Source: Karstenula rhodostoma CBS 690.94
Taxonomy: Eukaryota; Ascomycota; Dothideomycetes; Pleosporales; Didymosphaeriaceae
Direction: 5' to 3'
Assembly (NCBI GenBank): GCA_010093485.1
Contig: MU001506.1
Span: 124,001-188,000, forward strand
Length of the DNA: 64,000 bases
A program made the position numbers and the translations under genes. The notes beneath the pieces are model-generated. The model had not been told where the DNA came from. It ran no database searches and saw only the letters and a list, made by a program, of their open reading frames with translations. Positions 19,814-31,419 of this stretch are shown piece after piece (within the stretch, counting starts at the first letter, position 1; every line of letters begins with the position of its first letter).

Positions 19814-21796
19814 TCACAAACACCCAAAACAGTCCGCATTAGACTCAGGCTCAGGGTTAGGCCTCACCTCCCACACCCTCGACCTCCCCCCTACCCCCCT
19901 CAACCCCCCTCCCTCCACGCGCCCAGCTTCCACCTCCAAGACCACCACCTCATTCACCTCCCCATCCGTCCTCAGCACCGCACCAGGCAGGTACAAGCTC
20001 TGCTGCGGTCCCACCGCCCAGTACCGCCCCAGATGGAATCCATTAACCCAAACACTACCCTTGCCGCCGTTTTCGACGGCGAGGTAGGTGTCCCAGACGG
20101 CGGGGTCGCCGTCGCCGCCGCCAGCATCAGGGGTGGCGAAAGAGCCCGTGAAGAAAAGGGGTGGTGTGGTAGTAGCACCGTCCTCCCCCTTCCCCCTTGC
20201 CTTCAAATCCGGAAGCGAAGCCAGCGGAACAGGCGTCTGCGCCCAGCCCCTCAGCGTCGTATTTCCCACTCCCACATCTCCCACGATCCCCTTGCGCTGG
20301 TCGCGGAGGGTATTCTCCCACGCCGTGCCGCGGGAGTGGTAATCCACTCTCCCCAGATTCTCGACTAGGAGCTGCAGTGTAGCGCCGGGGGGGAGGGAGA
20401 GTGTGATGGGTTGGGGGTGGGCGTGGGTGCTGTCGATGATGCCGTGGAGGGCGTCGTTGAGGTAGACGATGATGCGGTCGCGGGGGCGGTCGCCGGGGGT
20501 GAGGAGGCCGGATGCGGGGGTCGGGGAGTGGTGCGTGTAAGTGTATAGGGTGAAGCCGTAGGCTTGGCCGAGCTGCTCCATGGACAAGGGCGAGGTGGAG
20601 TTGACGACGGCGGCAGCGTCCAGGGTGGCGAAGAGTGAGGCAGCGGGACGGAGATCGAAGGCTGGAATTTCGGCGAGCGGGATGTTGGGCGCGACGTCTG
20701 GCACGCTGCCCTCGGGGACGTGTTTCAATATGACCTCGCGCAGCGCATGGTATAGTGGCGTCGTCCGCCCGGCTTCGTCAATCGGCGCCCCGTAGTCGTA
20801 ACTCGTGGTGAACGCCCGAGTCTTCCCCTGCCACAGCGCACCATTCCCGAACCCAAAGTTCGTCCCGCCGTGCACCATGTACAAGCTTATCCCCGCGCTC
20901 TCGTTGCCAAGCACGTACTCGATGTCGTCGACGAAGCCCTGCGTGCTGGGCGTCGAGCGGTTGTAGCCCCAGCTGTCGAACGTCCAGGTGTAGTACTCGC
21001 CGTCAAGCAGGGGGCCTTGCATGGACGGGTCGGTGATGTATTCGCGCAGGGCGGCGAAGCCAGCGCGCGGGTCGCCGTCGACTTCGGCGAGGACGCCGGG
21101 GACGGAGCCGCCTTCGAGCGTCCACTGCTCGGTGCCGTCGTTGGTGTAGAGGACTTTGTCTTCGCCGAAGGTGTTGAGGAGGAGGGACTTGATGGCGGAG
21201 GTGTAGGCGTGGTCGGAGCCGTACGAGCCGTATTCGTTTTCGACTTGCACCATGAGGATAGGTCCGCCCTCTTTTACGTGCAGTCCGCGCAGGTTCCGCG
21301 CCAGGTTCTTCAGGTAACTTTCCGCTGCGGATAGGAAGGGCGCGTTGTTACTCCGCACCACCATGTCTGGCACAGTTGCCAGCCAAGCGGGAAACCCGCC
21401 CCATTCTCTTTCGCCGCAAATGTACGGGCCTGGTCTGAGCACCACGTAAAGTCCTTCCTCTTGCGCAATTTGGAAGAATTTTGCTATTCCCTTTGCTTCC
21501 TCCTCGTCCCAACGACCTTGGACTGGTTCTAGCAGGTTCCAGAATGTATACGTGAAGATGGTGTTCAAACCGAGAGCTCGCGCTTTACGCAGACGGTCGC
21601 GCCAGTACGGCGCAGGGATACGCTGCGGATCCATCTGCCCGCCGATGACCTGGTACGGGCTGCCATTGAGTAGGAAATGCGTGGCATTGTATGTGAATGA
21701 TGGGGATACTGCGGTTGTCGTGGCACTGGGGGATGGTGCTGCAAACGTTGAGACGGCACAGAAGAAGAGCGCGAGCCAGGTATCTAACTTCATCAT
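19814..21796 (-). CDS. Secreted beta-galactosidase, GH35
   Basis: Single exon, 660 residues. A signal peptide (MMKLDTWLALFFCAVSTFAA) precedes the GH35 domain. Family motifs are all present: FTYTFWNLLEP near 81, RPGPYICGEREWGGFPAWL near 121-139, VQVENEYGSYG near 184-193 (acid/base Glu188 by analogy with characterised GH35 enzymes), and DGEYYTWTFDSWG near 265-277 (nucleophile Glu267). The C-terminal part contains the jelly-roll-like region with WVNGFHLGRYW near residue 590. It should release terminal beta-galactose from plant or other polysaccharides and oligosaccharides outside the cell. It is shorter than the ~1000-residue Aspergillus LacA type and resembles the compact animal/plant-like GH35 group. 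Neighbours include a Zn2Cys6 regulator. Confidence 0.92.
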   Translation of the reverse strand: MMKLDTWLALFFCAVSTFAAPSPSATTTAVSPSFTYNATHFLLNGSPYQVIGGQMDPQRIPAPYWRDRLRKARALGLNTIFTYTFWNLLEPVQGRWDEEEAKGIAKFFQIAQEEGLYVVLRPGPYICGEREWGGFPAWLATVPDMVVRSNNAPFLSAAESYLKNLARNLRGLHVKEGGPILMVQVENEYGSYGSDHAYTSAIKSLLLNTFGEDKVLYTNDGTEQWTLEGGSVPGVLAEVDGDPRAGFAALREYITDPSMQGPLLDGEYYTWTFDSWGYNRSTPSTQGFVDDIEYVLGNESAGISLYMVHGGTNFGFGNGALWQGKTRAFTTSYDYGAPIDEAGRTTPLYHALREVILKHVPEGSVPDVAPNIPLAEIPAFDLRPAASLFATLDAAAVVNSTSPLSMEQLGQAYGFTLYTYTHHSPTPASGLLTPGDRPRDRIIVYLNDALHGIIDSTHAHPQPITLSLPPGATLQLLVENLGRVDYHSRGTAWENTLRDQRKGIVGDVGVGNTTLRGWAQTPVPLASLPDLKARGKGEDGATTTPPLFFTGSFATPDAGGGDGDPAVWDTYLAVENGGKGSVWVNGFHLGRYWAVGPQQSLYLPGAVLRTDGEVNEVVVLEVEAGRVEGGGLRGVGGRSRVWEVRPNPEPESNADCFGCL

Positions 21797-22398
21797 GGCG
21801 GTCTTGTGCTACTTGCACGCGCAGATGAACTCAACGCGGCAGCTACATTATATCAGCGGTACTTTTGTCCATGTATAACCGCCAGTGAATGCTAGAAGTG
21901 CAACTGCTATCCTTTATCGCGGAATAATCATCGCACCAGCGATATGAAGTTACATCGTTACTATACGGACAACATAGCGCACGCGACCTGAGGGCGGGGA
22001 ACCCAGATAGATCGCCACTCGGCTGCCAATGGTCCGAGCACCGCGACCCTACTTTAACGACGGATCGAAACTCTTGTCCACATAAAATGGTGGCAGGACG
22101 CGTTTGAGGCTTCGAAAACTTCTAGGTCATGTCCCACTATTGTGCGTCTCAAATCGGTAGTCGTAACTAAGGCGGACGTCAACATGTTACGAACAAATAC
22201 AACATTCAAAAACTCGCTACGCGGCTGGTCAAAGCGACAAGATGCGGTGGTGTACAAGACGTATTATGGAAATTTTATTATAGTCTACCAAAGTGGCGCT
22301 AAGTAGGGGTATCAACGACATGCCAGGAAGCCGGTAGTATTGAAACATTATAAATACTTTCGTCAAGAAGGTTGGAACAGCTCGCACATACACTGTGC
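21797..22398. other. intergenic region
   Basis: Upstream region of the GH35 gene and 3' flank of the Zn2Cys6 factor gene. No coding sequence or repeat recognised. Confidence 0.5.
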
Positions 22399-24753
22399 TC
22401 ACCTGTACGGTCCTGGTGTAGACCCTGGAGGCAGGCCCGGGGACATGGTCTGCGGTGGTATAGGCTGCGACACTTGGTGGGGATGCGCGCCGTCAGGACC
22501 AAGCAGATTGCCCATGTCTCCCCAGTTCCAGTCGTGGATGTTGTTCACCGTAAAATCCATAAACTGCATCTGGGTACTGCGATCGTATCGGGTGTTGGAG
22601 TAGGGCGCACCGGTCGCATAGTCCGTGTGCGAGTAGAAGCGGCTAGGCATTGTATCCGCGAACACATACGCGCCGTTGCCGGTGTTTCGATGCGAGTACG
22701 CAAATGGTGCGACTTGCGGCTGCGACGGGGGCGTTTGGCTGACCGGTACGGGCTCGGACAGGCTCGACCGCACTTCCGGCTGAGACATGTGAGGCGAAAC
22801 GTGCGCTGCGATCATCGATTCGGCCATGGCATGTAGTTCTGGAACTAGAGAGCCGAACTTTGCGATGGTGCCGGGCACGTTTGTGTTTTGCAGATGCTTG
22901 CGGATGAGATCTGCGAGCTGTGGGAGCAGGATGCGCGACTCAGAGGCGTCGAGCGCTCCTATCTTGTTTTGGCAGACCAGGTCCAGAACAAGGATCGAGC
23001 TGGCTGCGAGCGAGTACCAGACGTCCCACCAGGTGATGGCATCGAATCGCCCGATCGCGTCCAGGTTTAGTAGTATGTGGGCCAGAGCGCGGCCAGATTC
23101 GGCGCAGGTGTTGGACATGGCGATGAGCGCGGGGTTAGTAGCATCTATGTCGTCTTTGCAAAGGGTTGTTGCTCGCGCAAGCAATGCCGCTCTACAAAGC
23201 ACGATTGTGGTGTAGTGGAAGAGACCGTGTAAGAGCAGGAGAGGTCGGCGAAAAGCAGGTGCTGTGGATTCAACAGCTTCGCTGCGCAAATGCTGTGGCA
23301 GGTCGGTCTTCCAGCGTTCGAGATCCCTGAGAACTCCTGCGGCGGGGGAAAGGGGTCCTGCGTACGATTCGTCGGAATTTGGCTTCATGTGTTTGGGCGC
23401 GCGGCACGTCGAGCTCAGGTGGACAATCAGGCGGTCGTACCATCGCGAGTACTCTGGTGGAGAGTACGCAGCGGCTCCTAAGATGCGCTCACTCGGACAA
23501 GAGTTCTTCGACACGTGGTGTTCAATGGCACTCGGGCGGTCGTAGGACGAGACCTGCATTTGCTCAAAGGCGTAGAGCGTCCACCACAAGCGCTTCCGCA
23601 GTTCTCGTGCAAGCGGCGGCTGGGAGGTGCTTGCTTTGTCCTGGTGGAGGCCAATTGCAAATGCTATACGTATGGCAGTCCCGGTGAGGTTCCAGCATGC
23701 GTCACGATGGTTCGTGTTGTGCAGATGGATGGCAGCTAGCATGAGAGCCTGCATGGCAGTGACGCTCGAGGTGAAGATGACAACGGGCAACAGCGTCTGA
23801 ACGCGCTTCCACCAAAGCCTTTCCTGTTCCTCGGGCACGGCAACGCGGGCGACACGGCGGGCAAGCAAGAGAAGGCACAGAAAGCTGCACTGCCAGGCCA
23901 AGTCTGCCGTTGCCGGCCTGGCCAGCCATCCGGCGTATGCTTCCCGGAAGGAATGCTCGTAGAGCACGGGGAAGTCCGGGTTGATGTGGTCAAAGTAGGC
24001 CGAGACCAGGGCCTCGAGGGTTGCGGCCTCGTCGGCGGGGTTGCGTCGCAGGTCGCCCGGGGCGTTGTGGGCAAAGACAGAGGCGGTGGGCGAGAGGAGC
24101 GGCTGCGCGGTGGCATCGGCGCCGGCGTCTCGCTCGGCAGTTGCGTGATCTGCAGCGTTCTTGCCAAACAGCACGAACGAGGGGAAAGGCGGCTGCCCGC
24201 ACAGCGCGCGCAGCTTCAGATGGAAGGAGAAGGAGCTGGCGGGGCCGATGTACTGCACCTGGCCTTGCTGGTCGGGCAGCAGCGACAGCGGCTCTTCGGC
24301 CTCGGTGGCGGGCGTGTTGACGAGGTCGGCGCCGGCATCAGCACCGGGCGAGTCTGGGATGGCGATGCCCAGCGAGGTGGCCAGCTGGCGCAGCTCGTCG
24401 AGGTTGGAGACGTCGGCGTCGGGCAGCAGGCCCTTGACCAGCGACTCGAGCAGGGCCAGGCGGTTCCCCAGGCTCTCGACGCTGCCGTAGAGGCGCTTCT
24501 TGCGCGGCTGCGTCGTCTGGCACTCGACGTTGTGCTGGAGGCAGTAGCGGCAGGCGTCGTGGCCGGGCTCCCTGCGGCACTTTTGCTTGCGCGACTTGCA
24601 CTTGTCGCAGCTCGTCTCGGTGCGCTTCCGCTTGTCGAGGGGGACGCGGCGCGAGTTGGTGGGGTGGTGCGGCGTGGACGCGGACGTGGCCGTGGAGGTG
24701 GACGTGGACGTGGAGGCAGACGAGGTGGCAGCCGGCGTCGGCATCGTCATCAT
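22399..24753 (-). CDS. Zn2Cys6 transcription factor with fungal-specific TF domain
   Basis: Single-exon frame of 784 residues from ATG 24753. A Ser/Thr-rich N-terminus is followed by a binuclear zinc cluster with Cys49, 52, 59, 68, 71 and 78 (CDKCKSRKQKC then CRYCLQHNVEC), preceded by basic residues (RRVPLDKRKR). A linker/coiled segment (GSVESLGNRLALLESLVKGLL) follows. The Fungal_trans domain spans roughly 250-500 and includes the conserved RKRLWWTLYAFEQMQ region. The C-terminus is Pro/Gln/Ser-rich, possibly an activation region. The same frame is open upstream to 25299, but without features of a conserved protein, so the start before the cluster is preferred. It could regulate the flanking beta-galactosidase genes; that is inference from position only. 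Confidence 0.9.
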   Translation of the reverse strand: MMTMPTPAATSSASTSTSTSTATSASTPHHPTNSRRVPLDKRKRTETSCDKCKSRKQKCRREPGHDACRYCLQHNVECQTTQPRKKRLYGSVESLGNRLALLESLVKGLLPDADVSNLDELRQLATSLGIAIPDSPGADAGADLVNTPATEAEEPLSLLPDQQGQVQYIGPASSFSFHLKLRALCGQPPFPSFVLFGKNAADHATAERDAGADATAQPLLSPTASVFAHNAPGDLRRNPADEAATLEALVSAYFDHINPDFPVLYEHSFREAYAGWLARPATADLAWQCSFLCLLLLARRVARVAVPEEQERLWWKRVQTLLPVVIFTSSVTAMQALMLAAIHLHNTNHRDACWNLTGTAIRIAFAIGLHQDKASTSQPPLARELRKRLWWTLYAFEQMQVSSYDRPSAIEHHVSKNSCPSERILGAAAYSPPEYSRWYDRLIVHLSSTCRAPKHMKPNSDESYAGPLSPAAGVLRDLERWKTDLPQHLRSEAVESTAPAFRRPLLLLHGLFHYTTIVLCRAALLARATTLCKDDIDATNPALIAMSNTCAESGRALAHILLNLDAIGRFDAITWWDVWYSLAASSILVLDLVCQNKIGALDASESRILLPQLADLIRKHLQNTNVPGTIAKFGSLVPELHAMAESMIAAHVSPHMSQPEVRSSLSEPVPVSQTPPSQPQVAPFAYSHRNTGNGAYVFADTMPSRFYSHTDYATGAPYSNTRYDRSTQMQFMDFTVNNIHDWNWGDMGNLLGPDGAHPHQVSQPIPPQTMSPGLPPGSTPGPYR

Positions 24754-27262
24754 CTGGACGGGTGGTGGTGGGAGGCGGCGGCGACGACGGGGAGAGAGCG
24801 GCGGGGTATGCTCATCATGTACCGCGCGTCGTCCATGTCTGAAGCAGAGAGCAGCACCAGCAGACCTCGAAGCCCTTAGCACAGGCAGTCCGACCGCTCC
24901 AACTAGTGCCGTGGGCAGACACAGCGCCCATGAGTAAGAGGTCGCGGTGGGGGCTGGCCGGGGCCTGCAAACGCCCCGACCAGACGACCCCGGCTTTGCC
25001 TGCCCACACTGCGCACAGTGCCTCTCGAAGCTCCAAGACGACACCAGACTGGCCTGCTGCGTCGCCGTCCCTTCTCTCCCGCGGACCCCTGCCGAGCAAG
25101 GCACCTCTCCTGCAACGTCAAATGAGCGCCTCGGGCGGATTCGGCCACCCACAGTCGCCGTGTCCAGCAACACCAGCGTCGATTGTCCAGATGAGCACGA
25201 GCAGAAAGGAAGATTCAACGACGGATGCCCCACTGTGCCTGCTGCTGCTAGCCCTCTCTGGACCCTGCCATGGCCGCGCCCCGTCCGCAACGGCTGCACT
25301 CTTTCTCAGCCCTCATAATCTCCGCCCCAACGGCCTCAGCGCCTCACTGCCCGATGCCGTTAGCCCGCCATCGCGCACGTGCTCGGAGAATTCACGCGCT
25401 TGCGTCCTTTTCCAGCTAGCGCCACTCTTCGTGGTCTGTCACGTCGGGACGCTCCACCCTTTGCGAGTCAAAACGCTTATCACCTTTCACCCCTGCTACC
25501 CAGGATCCCCATGGTAGACATCCAGGAACGGCGCGCCACTGCCCTGAACGCGTGCACCTTACCACCGACCAAGGCAGGTCTCGTTATCAAACTCAATCGT
25601 GCGCCCCAGCACCAATTTCAATGCGAGATCAATCCGTGTGGAGCCGAAACCTTGTTCCATGTCAGCGGCAGAGGAGTCGCTGCAGATAAGCGGAGCACAA
25701 CGCCTTGAACCGGGTGCCTGGGTCGGCAACTGCTGCTTGGGAACTGAACGTTCGTCTTGCATCCAGAACAGCACGTGGTCTTTGTCGAACAGCGCCCTCT
25801 TATTTCGCAGACCCACAAATCTGGCCCCTTTCCACTATCTTCCCAGCACATCGCTTAGACCACTTCCTTGCAGACCCATATACCCTCACAGACCTATGTA
25901 TGTACCCTCCCCATTCCATCCCTGCGGCAGCAATAGCGATAGAAATAGCGCGGATAGCGACACCCTTAACATTTTTAGTCCAGGCTGCCTAGTGCGAGCT
26001 AAATCCAGCTCCACATCTCCACACGACATCCTACTTCCTCGACTAACGCGGACGTCGGCGACCAGTGGCCTTCTCTACTTTACCTCAACCTTGAGTCCCA
26101 CATCCTCCGAGTAGCCGCCTGCAAGCATCGGTTGTCAAACGATGAGGGCGAGCCTCGTCACGCCGGACACCAATCCGAAACACAGGGCAGAGGAGAAGGT
26201 TGCACCTTAGCTTGAACCTAATGCATCTCGTGGGCGATACACCATCTCCCTTTCTTTAGAGAAGCAGCATTTTGAGCATCGCGCTGGAACAGTCTTCAGT
26301 ATTTCCAGGTTCATAGTACAAAGATGACGGCAGTAGTCCATCTATCACGGACAATGTAGTCCTGGCTCCGCACAGAACCCTAGTTCCAATTCTGCTCAGA
26401 GTTATACATGCTACGTGCGATGCGTACCGACGAAGGGAGGCTGAGCTGAGCTCGCGTAAGTAGGAACATTAGACCCGACCAACCCAGTGTACATCTTCAC
26501 CTTGCGAGAGGAACAGATGATGCGCCTTTATCGGTGATGATGTTCTACGACAATACGGATTCGCAGGACACAGACTAACGTGATTAGAGGCAATACCTAG
26601 AGCAAAGTAATTACGAGGTGGACATGTATATGCCTCGTGGCAACAGTCGCACTGCCGTTTTCTTCCAAGTAGACGGGGACGAGATTACGGGACATGCGTT
26701 TCTACCATCTAGTAAGTAAACTTGCGCTCGCCCAAAAGAGCGCGAGGGGGCAGTGGAGCATTGGGGGCGAGGCTTTAAGATGTCTGTGTTTGAAGGGTGG
26801 TAGAAGGGCATTTAGGCGGGGTTTTTATTGAGAGGGATGGTGAAGGTAGAGGAGAAGCGTTTACCCACTGTCGCTGACAATTATGGAACCTGTGGTTCTC
26901 AACGTACTGGAAATCAGTTGAGGTTTGGTATCCGCGATGCGCAGACGTGGAAAGCGCGAACATGGAGGCTGCGCAGGGGCGGCAGGGGTCGCCCCCTGTA
27001 TACGAAGAATGTAAGCTCGTGATATCTCTCAGCCCCGCCACTGCTCTGCTCCTATACAACACTCTCTACGTTTGACCTTCCCATATTCGCCAAGTCCAGA
27101 ACCGCGCGGAACTTCCTACCACCGTGCCCGCGGTACTTCGTTCAGCACTGTTCGCTCCCTGTTGAGGCATTGACGACCGGCAACAGTGTAGTTTTGGCGC
27201 AAGGCTGCATAACTGCTTTGCCGCGTGTCAGCCCCCGCATCGAGATACTCGACACTTCGGCA
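24754..27262. other. 2.5-kb divergent intergenic region
   Basis: Separates the minus-strand Zn2Cys6 gene from the plus-strand HET gene. The part up to about 25500 is GC-rich and likely 5' UTR/promoter of the regulator. Frames such as 25599-26114 (+) have no recognisable domains or codon pattern. 26600-27060 holds minor frames only. Confidence 0.5.
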
Positions 27263-29208
27263 ATGTGGTTACTCGACACCAAGACCATAACGCTCTCGCA
27301 ACAAAGTGATGACAATGTGCGATACGCCATCCTATCCCATCGTTGGGGCAACGATAACGATGAAGTGAGCTTCACCGACATTCAACATCCCAGGTCCATG
27401 CCTCGCAAGAAAGGGTACGATAAGATCGAAAAGTGCTGCAAGCAAGCACTCAGAGACGGATACAAATACGCGTGGGTGGATACCTGCTGTATTGACAAAA
27501 GAAGCAGCGCTGAGCTGCAGGTAATTCGTCCCATGACATGCATACCGCCTATCGCTAATTCACTGTTGTTGTAGGAGGCTATCAACAGCATGTTCCGGTG
27601 GTACGAACGAGCGGGCGTATGCTATGCATATCTTGAAGATGTTCCCTTGAGACGCATGGAGGAGTCCGAGTGGTTCACAAGAGGCTGGACGCTACAGGAG
27701 TTACTCGCGCCAAGAGGTCTGTCACAAGCTCTATTACATGGGCTACTGCTAACGCGTTTCGCCCAGTCGTCCAGTTCTTTGACAACGCCTGGAAGTTCCT
27801 AGGTGACCACAAAACTCTGCTGATAGAGATACACGAGGCCACCAAGATCGAACCGGGTGTATTGCAGAAGACCATGAGTCTACACAATTGCTCGATCGCA
27901 GAGCGTATGTCCTGGGCTGCCGGGAGAAGAACGAAGCGTATCGAAGACAGGGCTTATAGCTTGTTCGGAATCTTCCAAGTGCATCTGCCTATGCTATACG
28001 GTGAAAGAGAAGCAGCTTTTCAGAGGCTGCAACAAGCAATCTTAAGGACTTCAGAGGACGACACATTGTTCGCCTGGACTGGCGTTACGGAAACACACGC
28101 TGGACTTTTGGCGCCGAACCTGGAAGCCTTCAGGGATGGTGCTTTGTTGCAGACCGATGCATCGGGTCCATTATTGAGATTATCGGGATCGGACGCTACC
28201 GAACGTAGTATCGGAATCACCGCCAAGCTGATCCCCTGGCATATGGAAACATATCTCGTTTTTCTGGGATGCATAAGGCATGAAGATGGACGCAAAGAAG
28301 GCGTCGGAATCTACCTTCGCATGTTGGATGAGGACAACAGTTTCGCGAGGATCGAATTCTCTGGTGTAGACCTGGCATTCCTCCCCATTCCTAATCGAGA
28401 CAGCCTACTATTCCTAGGAATGATTGAACTATTAACGCCTTGTAAGCGAGAATCCTGGAGGACCTGGGCAGTGAGCAGATCGATCTCCGTACGCCAGCTA
28501 CCGCTATTGGAAAATCACAAGGAATGCCTAAAGGAGAAGATATACGGTTTCCAAGTCTCGACACCTGCGGACAGAATTTTGGCATATCCTGCAAAGCTCC
28601 CTGGATTCGTCGAGCTTTTGAGACCTAGTGGATCGTCACAGGCCAGTGCAGGAGTATCGATCTCGGACGTAAGCAAACGGGAAAATCTCATATGGGCTGT
28701 CGACGGAACATTCCTAGACAGAGGCATTGTTGGCGCTTTGCATAGTCAAGCCCATCCAATTCGAGACATACACTTCGGATTTGACCATCTCTTCAATCCG
28801 ATACTGTACATCCGCAAAGCAACCATCATCCAAAGAACAGTAACCATCGATTCATTCTTAAAATGGGCCAATTCCCCAAAGAGTCTGATTGCATCCCTGT
28901 CATCCCTGTTCATCAGCATCCTTCCGCCATATGCTGAACAAAACGACACACCCATCCAGGAGGCCTACTTCTGGAACGAGAGAAAGAGCTATAGAGTCTT
29001 CGACCATGGCGACCGAGATTTCTGGGCAATCAGAGTTGATAGGAAAAAGGTTGTAGAACTTTGCTTTTTTCCTGAGGTACCCTTGTGGCTGAAATTGAAG
29101 CGTGTCCCGACGCAATATGGAATGGTCTGGGATATTACCTTAGAAGCAGAGAAGACGATCACCCAGATTTTGGAAGACGTTTTGCCAGGACTGAAGGTAT
29201 ATGAATGA
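27263..29208 (+). CDS. HET-domain (heterokaryon incompatibility) protein
   Basis: Three exons (27263-27520, 27575-27716, 27767-29208) with introns of 54 and 50 nt give 613 residues. The HET domain occupies about the first 150 residues: MWLLDTKTITL, YAILSHRWG near residue 21, the KGYDKIEKCCKQA helix, YAWVDTCCIDK, EAINSMFRWYERAGVCYAYL and WFTRGWTLQELLAPR. The YSLFGIFQVHLPMLYGE element follows, typical of NWD/HET proteins. The remainder has no recognised repeats and shows no WD40 or ankyrin units. HET proteins trigger cell death after fusion of incompatible strains; this gene's partner is unknown. The ATG at 27263 fits the usual M-R-L-L-type start of the family. No lesions were seen. Confidence 0.9.
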
Positions 29209-30060
29209 AAGAGGGCTTTCTTCTGGACGCATAGACTCGTAACCCACACTTATGTCCGCTGGTCGCAGAGCACACTTCCAAAACAACCTTTCCAACATTC
29301 CTCCGTATCGCCACGCATCACTGCTGTTGCGAGTTCAGTGAGCCGGTGACACCCCTCGGGAAGAGGCAAGGCGGAAGATTTCCGAACAGCCAACCAGTGC
29401 GGGGGCTGTATTTGCTTCCATGCATTCGACCTACGTAGTATATCCCCATAACTATTTTCTGCCGGTCGAAATCGCGTCGTTTGCTTGTGATGTCGGTATG
29501 TCCTCCGATCTCACGCCAACATACATAAAAGGGCGTCTCCCGCAGTTTCCCTACGGCCAGGCCCGCCTACCTCCGCCGAACGTATACCGTTCCGCGTACC
29601 GTACTCGGCGCACCTCTCGCATATCGCACGATCCCTTGGCAATGGCAGCGCCACTGGGCCGCAAGGAGCCGGTCTGAATGGCTGCTTCCAGCAATGCAGC
29701 ACTGGCGCAGAGGCGCAGAGGCGCTGATAGCGATGCCGGTGGAAGACTTCACCCAATTGGGAAAACAGCTCCCCCGCGTCGCAAAAGCCGCGCTACGGGG
29801 CCGCTTCCGCCACCCCTCCGAGAACGACGAAGCACCGCGCCCTACAACCAAACACACGACACTTTTCCAGAGACAGCATTAGCGACCCCGCAGACGGCGC
29901 CATGGAGACGTCGCGATGGATGAAATGGCCGATGGGAGCCGCACGCTGGCTGCGTGGGCCCTTATAAGTGGCATTGCGTACGCCAGCGTTCCCATCAAGA
30001 ATTGCTGCGGCAACCCCTCACAGACCTTCCCCTCCCCCAAATACCCATCGCAATATTGCA
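29209..30060. other. intergenic region
   Basis: 3' flank of the HET gene and promoter side of the FAD oxidase gene. No coding sequence, RNA gene or repeat recognised. Confidence 0.5.
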
Positions 30061-31419
30061 ATGGCGTCTAATTCATATCTCATCGTCGGCGCCGGCGTCT
30101 TCGGCGTGTCCACCGCCTACACCCTCATCCGCAAATACCCCAACGCGTCCGTCACGCTCGTCGACCGCGACGCCTACGATGCCGACTCCCGCGTCGCCGC
30201 ATCCTGGGACTGGAACAAGGTCATCCGCGCCGACTACGACGACATCATATACTGCCGGCTTGCGCTCGAGGCGCAGGACATCTTCGAGCAGGACCCGCTG
30301 TACCAGCCGTTCTTCCACAAGACGGGCATCTACTGGATGTGCCGGACAGACTATGCAACCCAGGTCGTGGACAACTACAGGAAGCTGGGAAGGAAGGCAG
30401 AGCTCGAGGCGATGAGCGTCAAAGACGCGAGGAAGCTGTATGGCGGCCTGTTCGAGGATGCGGATTACAGCGATGTGAAAGACGTCCTTGTGAACCGGAC
30501 CAGCGGGTGGGCGAATGCCGGCGATGCGCTGAAGGCCGTGACGAAGAAGTCCATCGAGCTCGGCGTCAAATACGTCGTCGCGGAGACCGAGTCTCTGACG
30601 TTCAACGGCGGACGATGCACGGGTATCAGGACGAAGAGAGGCGACACGTTGCGCGCGGACAAGGTGATCCTCTCCACCGGCGCTTTCACAGCGAAACTCC
30701 TCGAGCAGGCCGCAAAAGCGAGCGGCAAACCAGGTATCTCGGCCGGCGGAAGAATAATAGCAGGCGGCATCACAACGGGGATGACACAGCTCGACGAGGA
30801 GTCGTACAAGCGCTTCAAGGACATGCCCGTCGCAGTGCAAAGCTTCACCGCCACCGTCGGTACGTTTCCCTCCCCCTCCTTTCCCACCCTACAACCAACT
30901 AACCCGCCCCACCCAGGCCCCTTCGTCGGCAGCCTCCCACCCACCCGCGACCGCGAACTCAAATGGTGGGGCTCCAAGATCTTCAAAAACACACAATCGA
31001 TCCTTGGCAAGCGCATCTCCGCGCCCCCACCTGAGCCCGACTACGCCCAGTGGCGCGTCGCTCCCCCTCTCAGGCAGGACATCGACGCCGCCAACGCCCT
31101 CTTCTACGGCAAGAACGGCGCGAGCTGGAAAATGGAAAAACACCGCATCTGCTGGGACGCGTTTACCTCGTCATCCGACTTCATCATCTCGCCGCACGCC
31201 GGCGCCGAAGGGTTGTACGTCGCCACCTGCGGCAGTTTTCATGGGTACAAGTTTTTCCCTGTGTTGGGCAAGTATGTGGTGCAGATGCTGGAGGGGGAGT
31301 TGGAGGAGGATTTGAAGGAGAAGTGGGCGTGGGATCGCGAGAGGCCGGATGAGAGGCTGAATCCGGAGTTTCCGAGGTGGGAGATGCGGGAGATTTTGGG
31401 GGCGCAGGCGAAGTTGTGA
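30061..31419 (+). CDS. FAD-dependent amine/amino-acid oxidase (FAOX/saccharopine-oxidase type)
   Basis: Two exons (30061-30859, 30917-31419) give 433 residues. The N-terminal dinucleotide-binding motif is VGAGVFGVSTA (Gly10, 12, 15), with the acidic end of beta-2 at VTLVDRD. The C-terminal pattern HRICWDAF...DFIISPH...GLYVATCGSFHGYKFFPVLGKYV matches fructosyl-amino-acid oxidase and saccharopine oxidase relatives; Cys345 corresponds to their covalent FAD attachment Cys. It likely oxidises a secondary amine such as a glycated or N-alkylated amino acid, producing H2O2. No C-terminal SKL-type peroxisomal signal is evident (the end is QAKL). The 57-nt intron is a multiple of three without a stop, so the unspliced reading remains open. 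Confidence 0.85.
   Translation: MASNSYLIVGAGVFGVSTAYTLIRKYPNASVTLVDRDAYDADSRVAASWDWNKVIRADYDDIIYCRLALEAQDIFEQDPLYQPFFHKTGIYWMCRTDYATQVVDNYRKLGRKAELEAMSVKDARKLYGGLFEDADYSDVKDVLVNRTSGWANAGDALKAVTKKSIELGVKYVVAETESLTFNGGRCTGIRTKRGDTLRADKVILSTGAFTAKLLEQAAKASGKPGISAGGRIIAGGITTGMTQLDEESYKRFKDMPVAVQSFTATVGTFPSPSFPTLQPTNPPHPGPFVGSLPPTRDRELKWWGSKIFKNTQSILGKRISAPPPEPDYAQWRVAPPLRQDIDAANALFYGKNGASWKMEKHRICWDAFTSSSDFIISPHAGAEGLYVATCGSFHGYKFFPVLGKYVVQMLEGELEEDLKEKWAWDRERPDERLNPEFPRWEMREILGAQAKL

Noticed and set aside
23953..24879. 308-codon plus-strand frame, Gly/Arg/Val-rich
   Set aside because: Antisense to the zinc-cluster part of the transcription factor; composition mirrors GC-rich coding sequence.
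24754..25299. Upstream in-frame extension of the Zn2Cys6 gene
   Set aside because: Open but without similarity-like or conserved features; the usual family start lies shortly before the zinc cluster.
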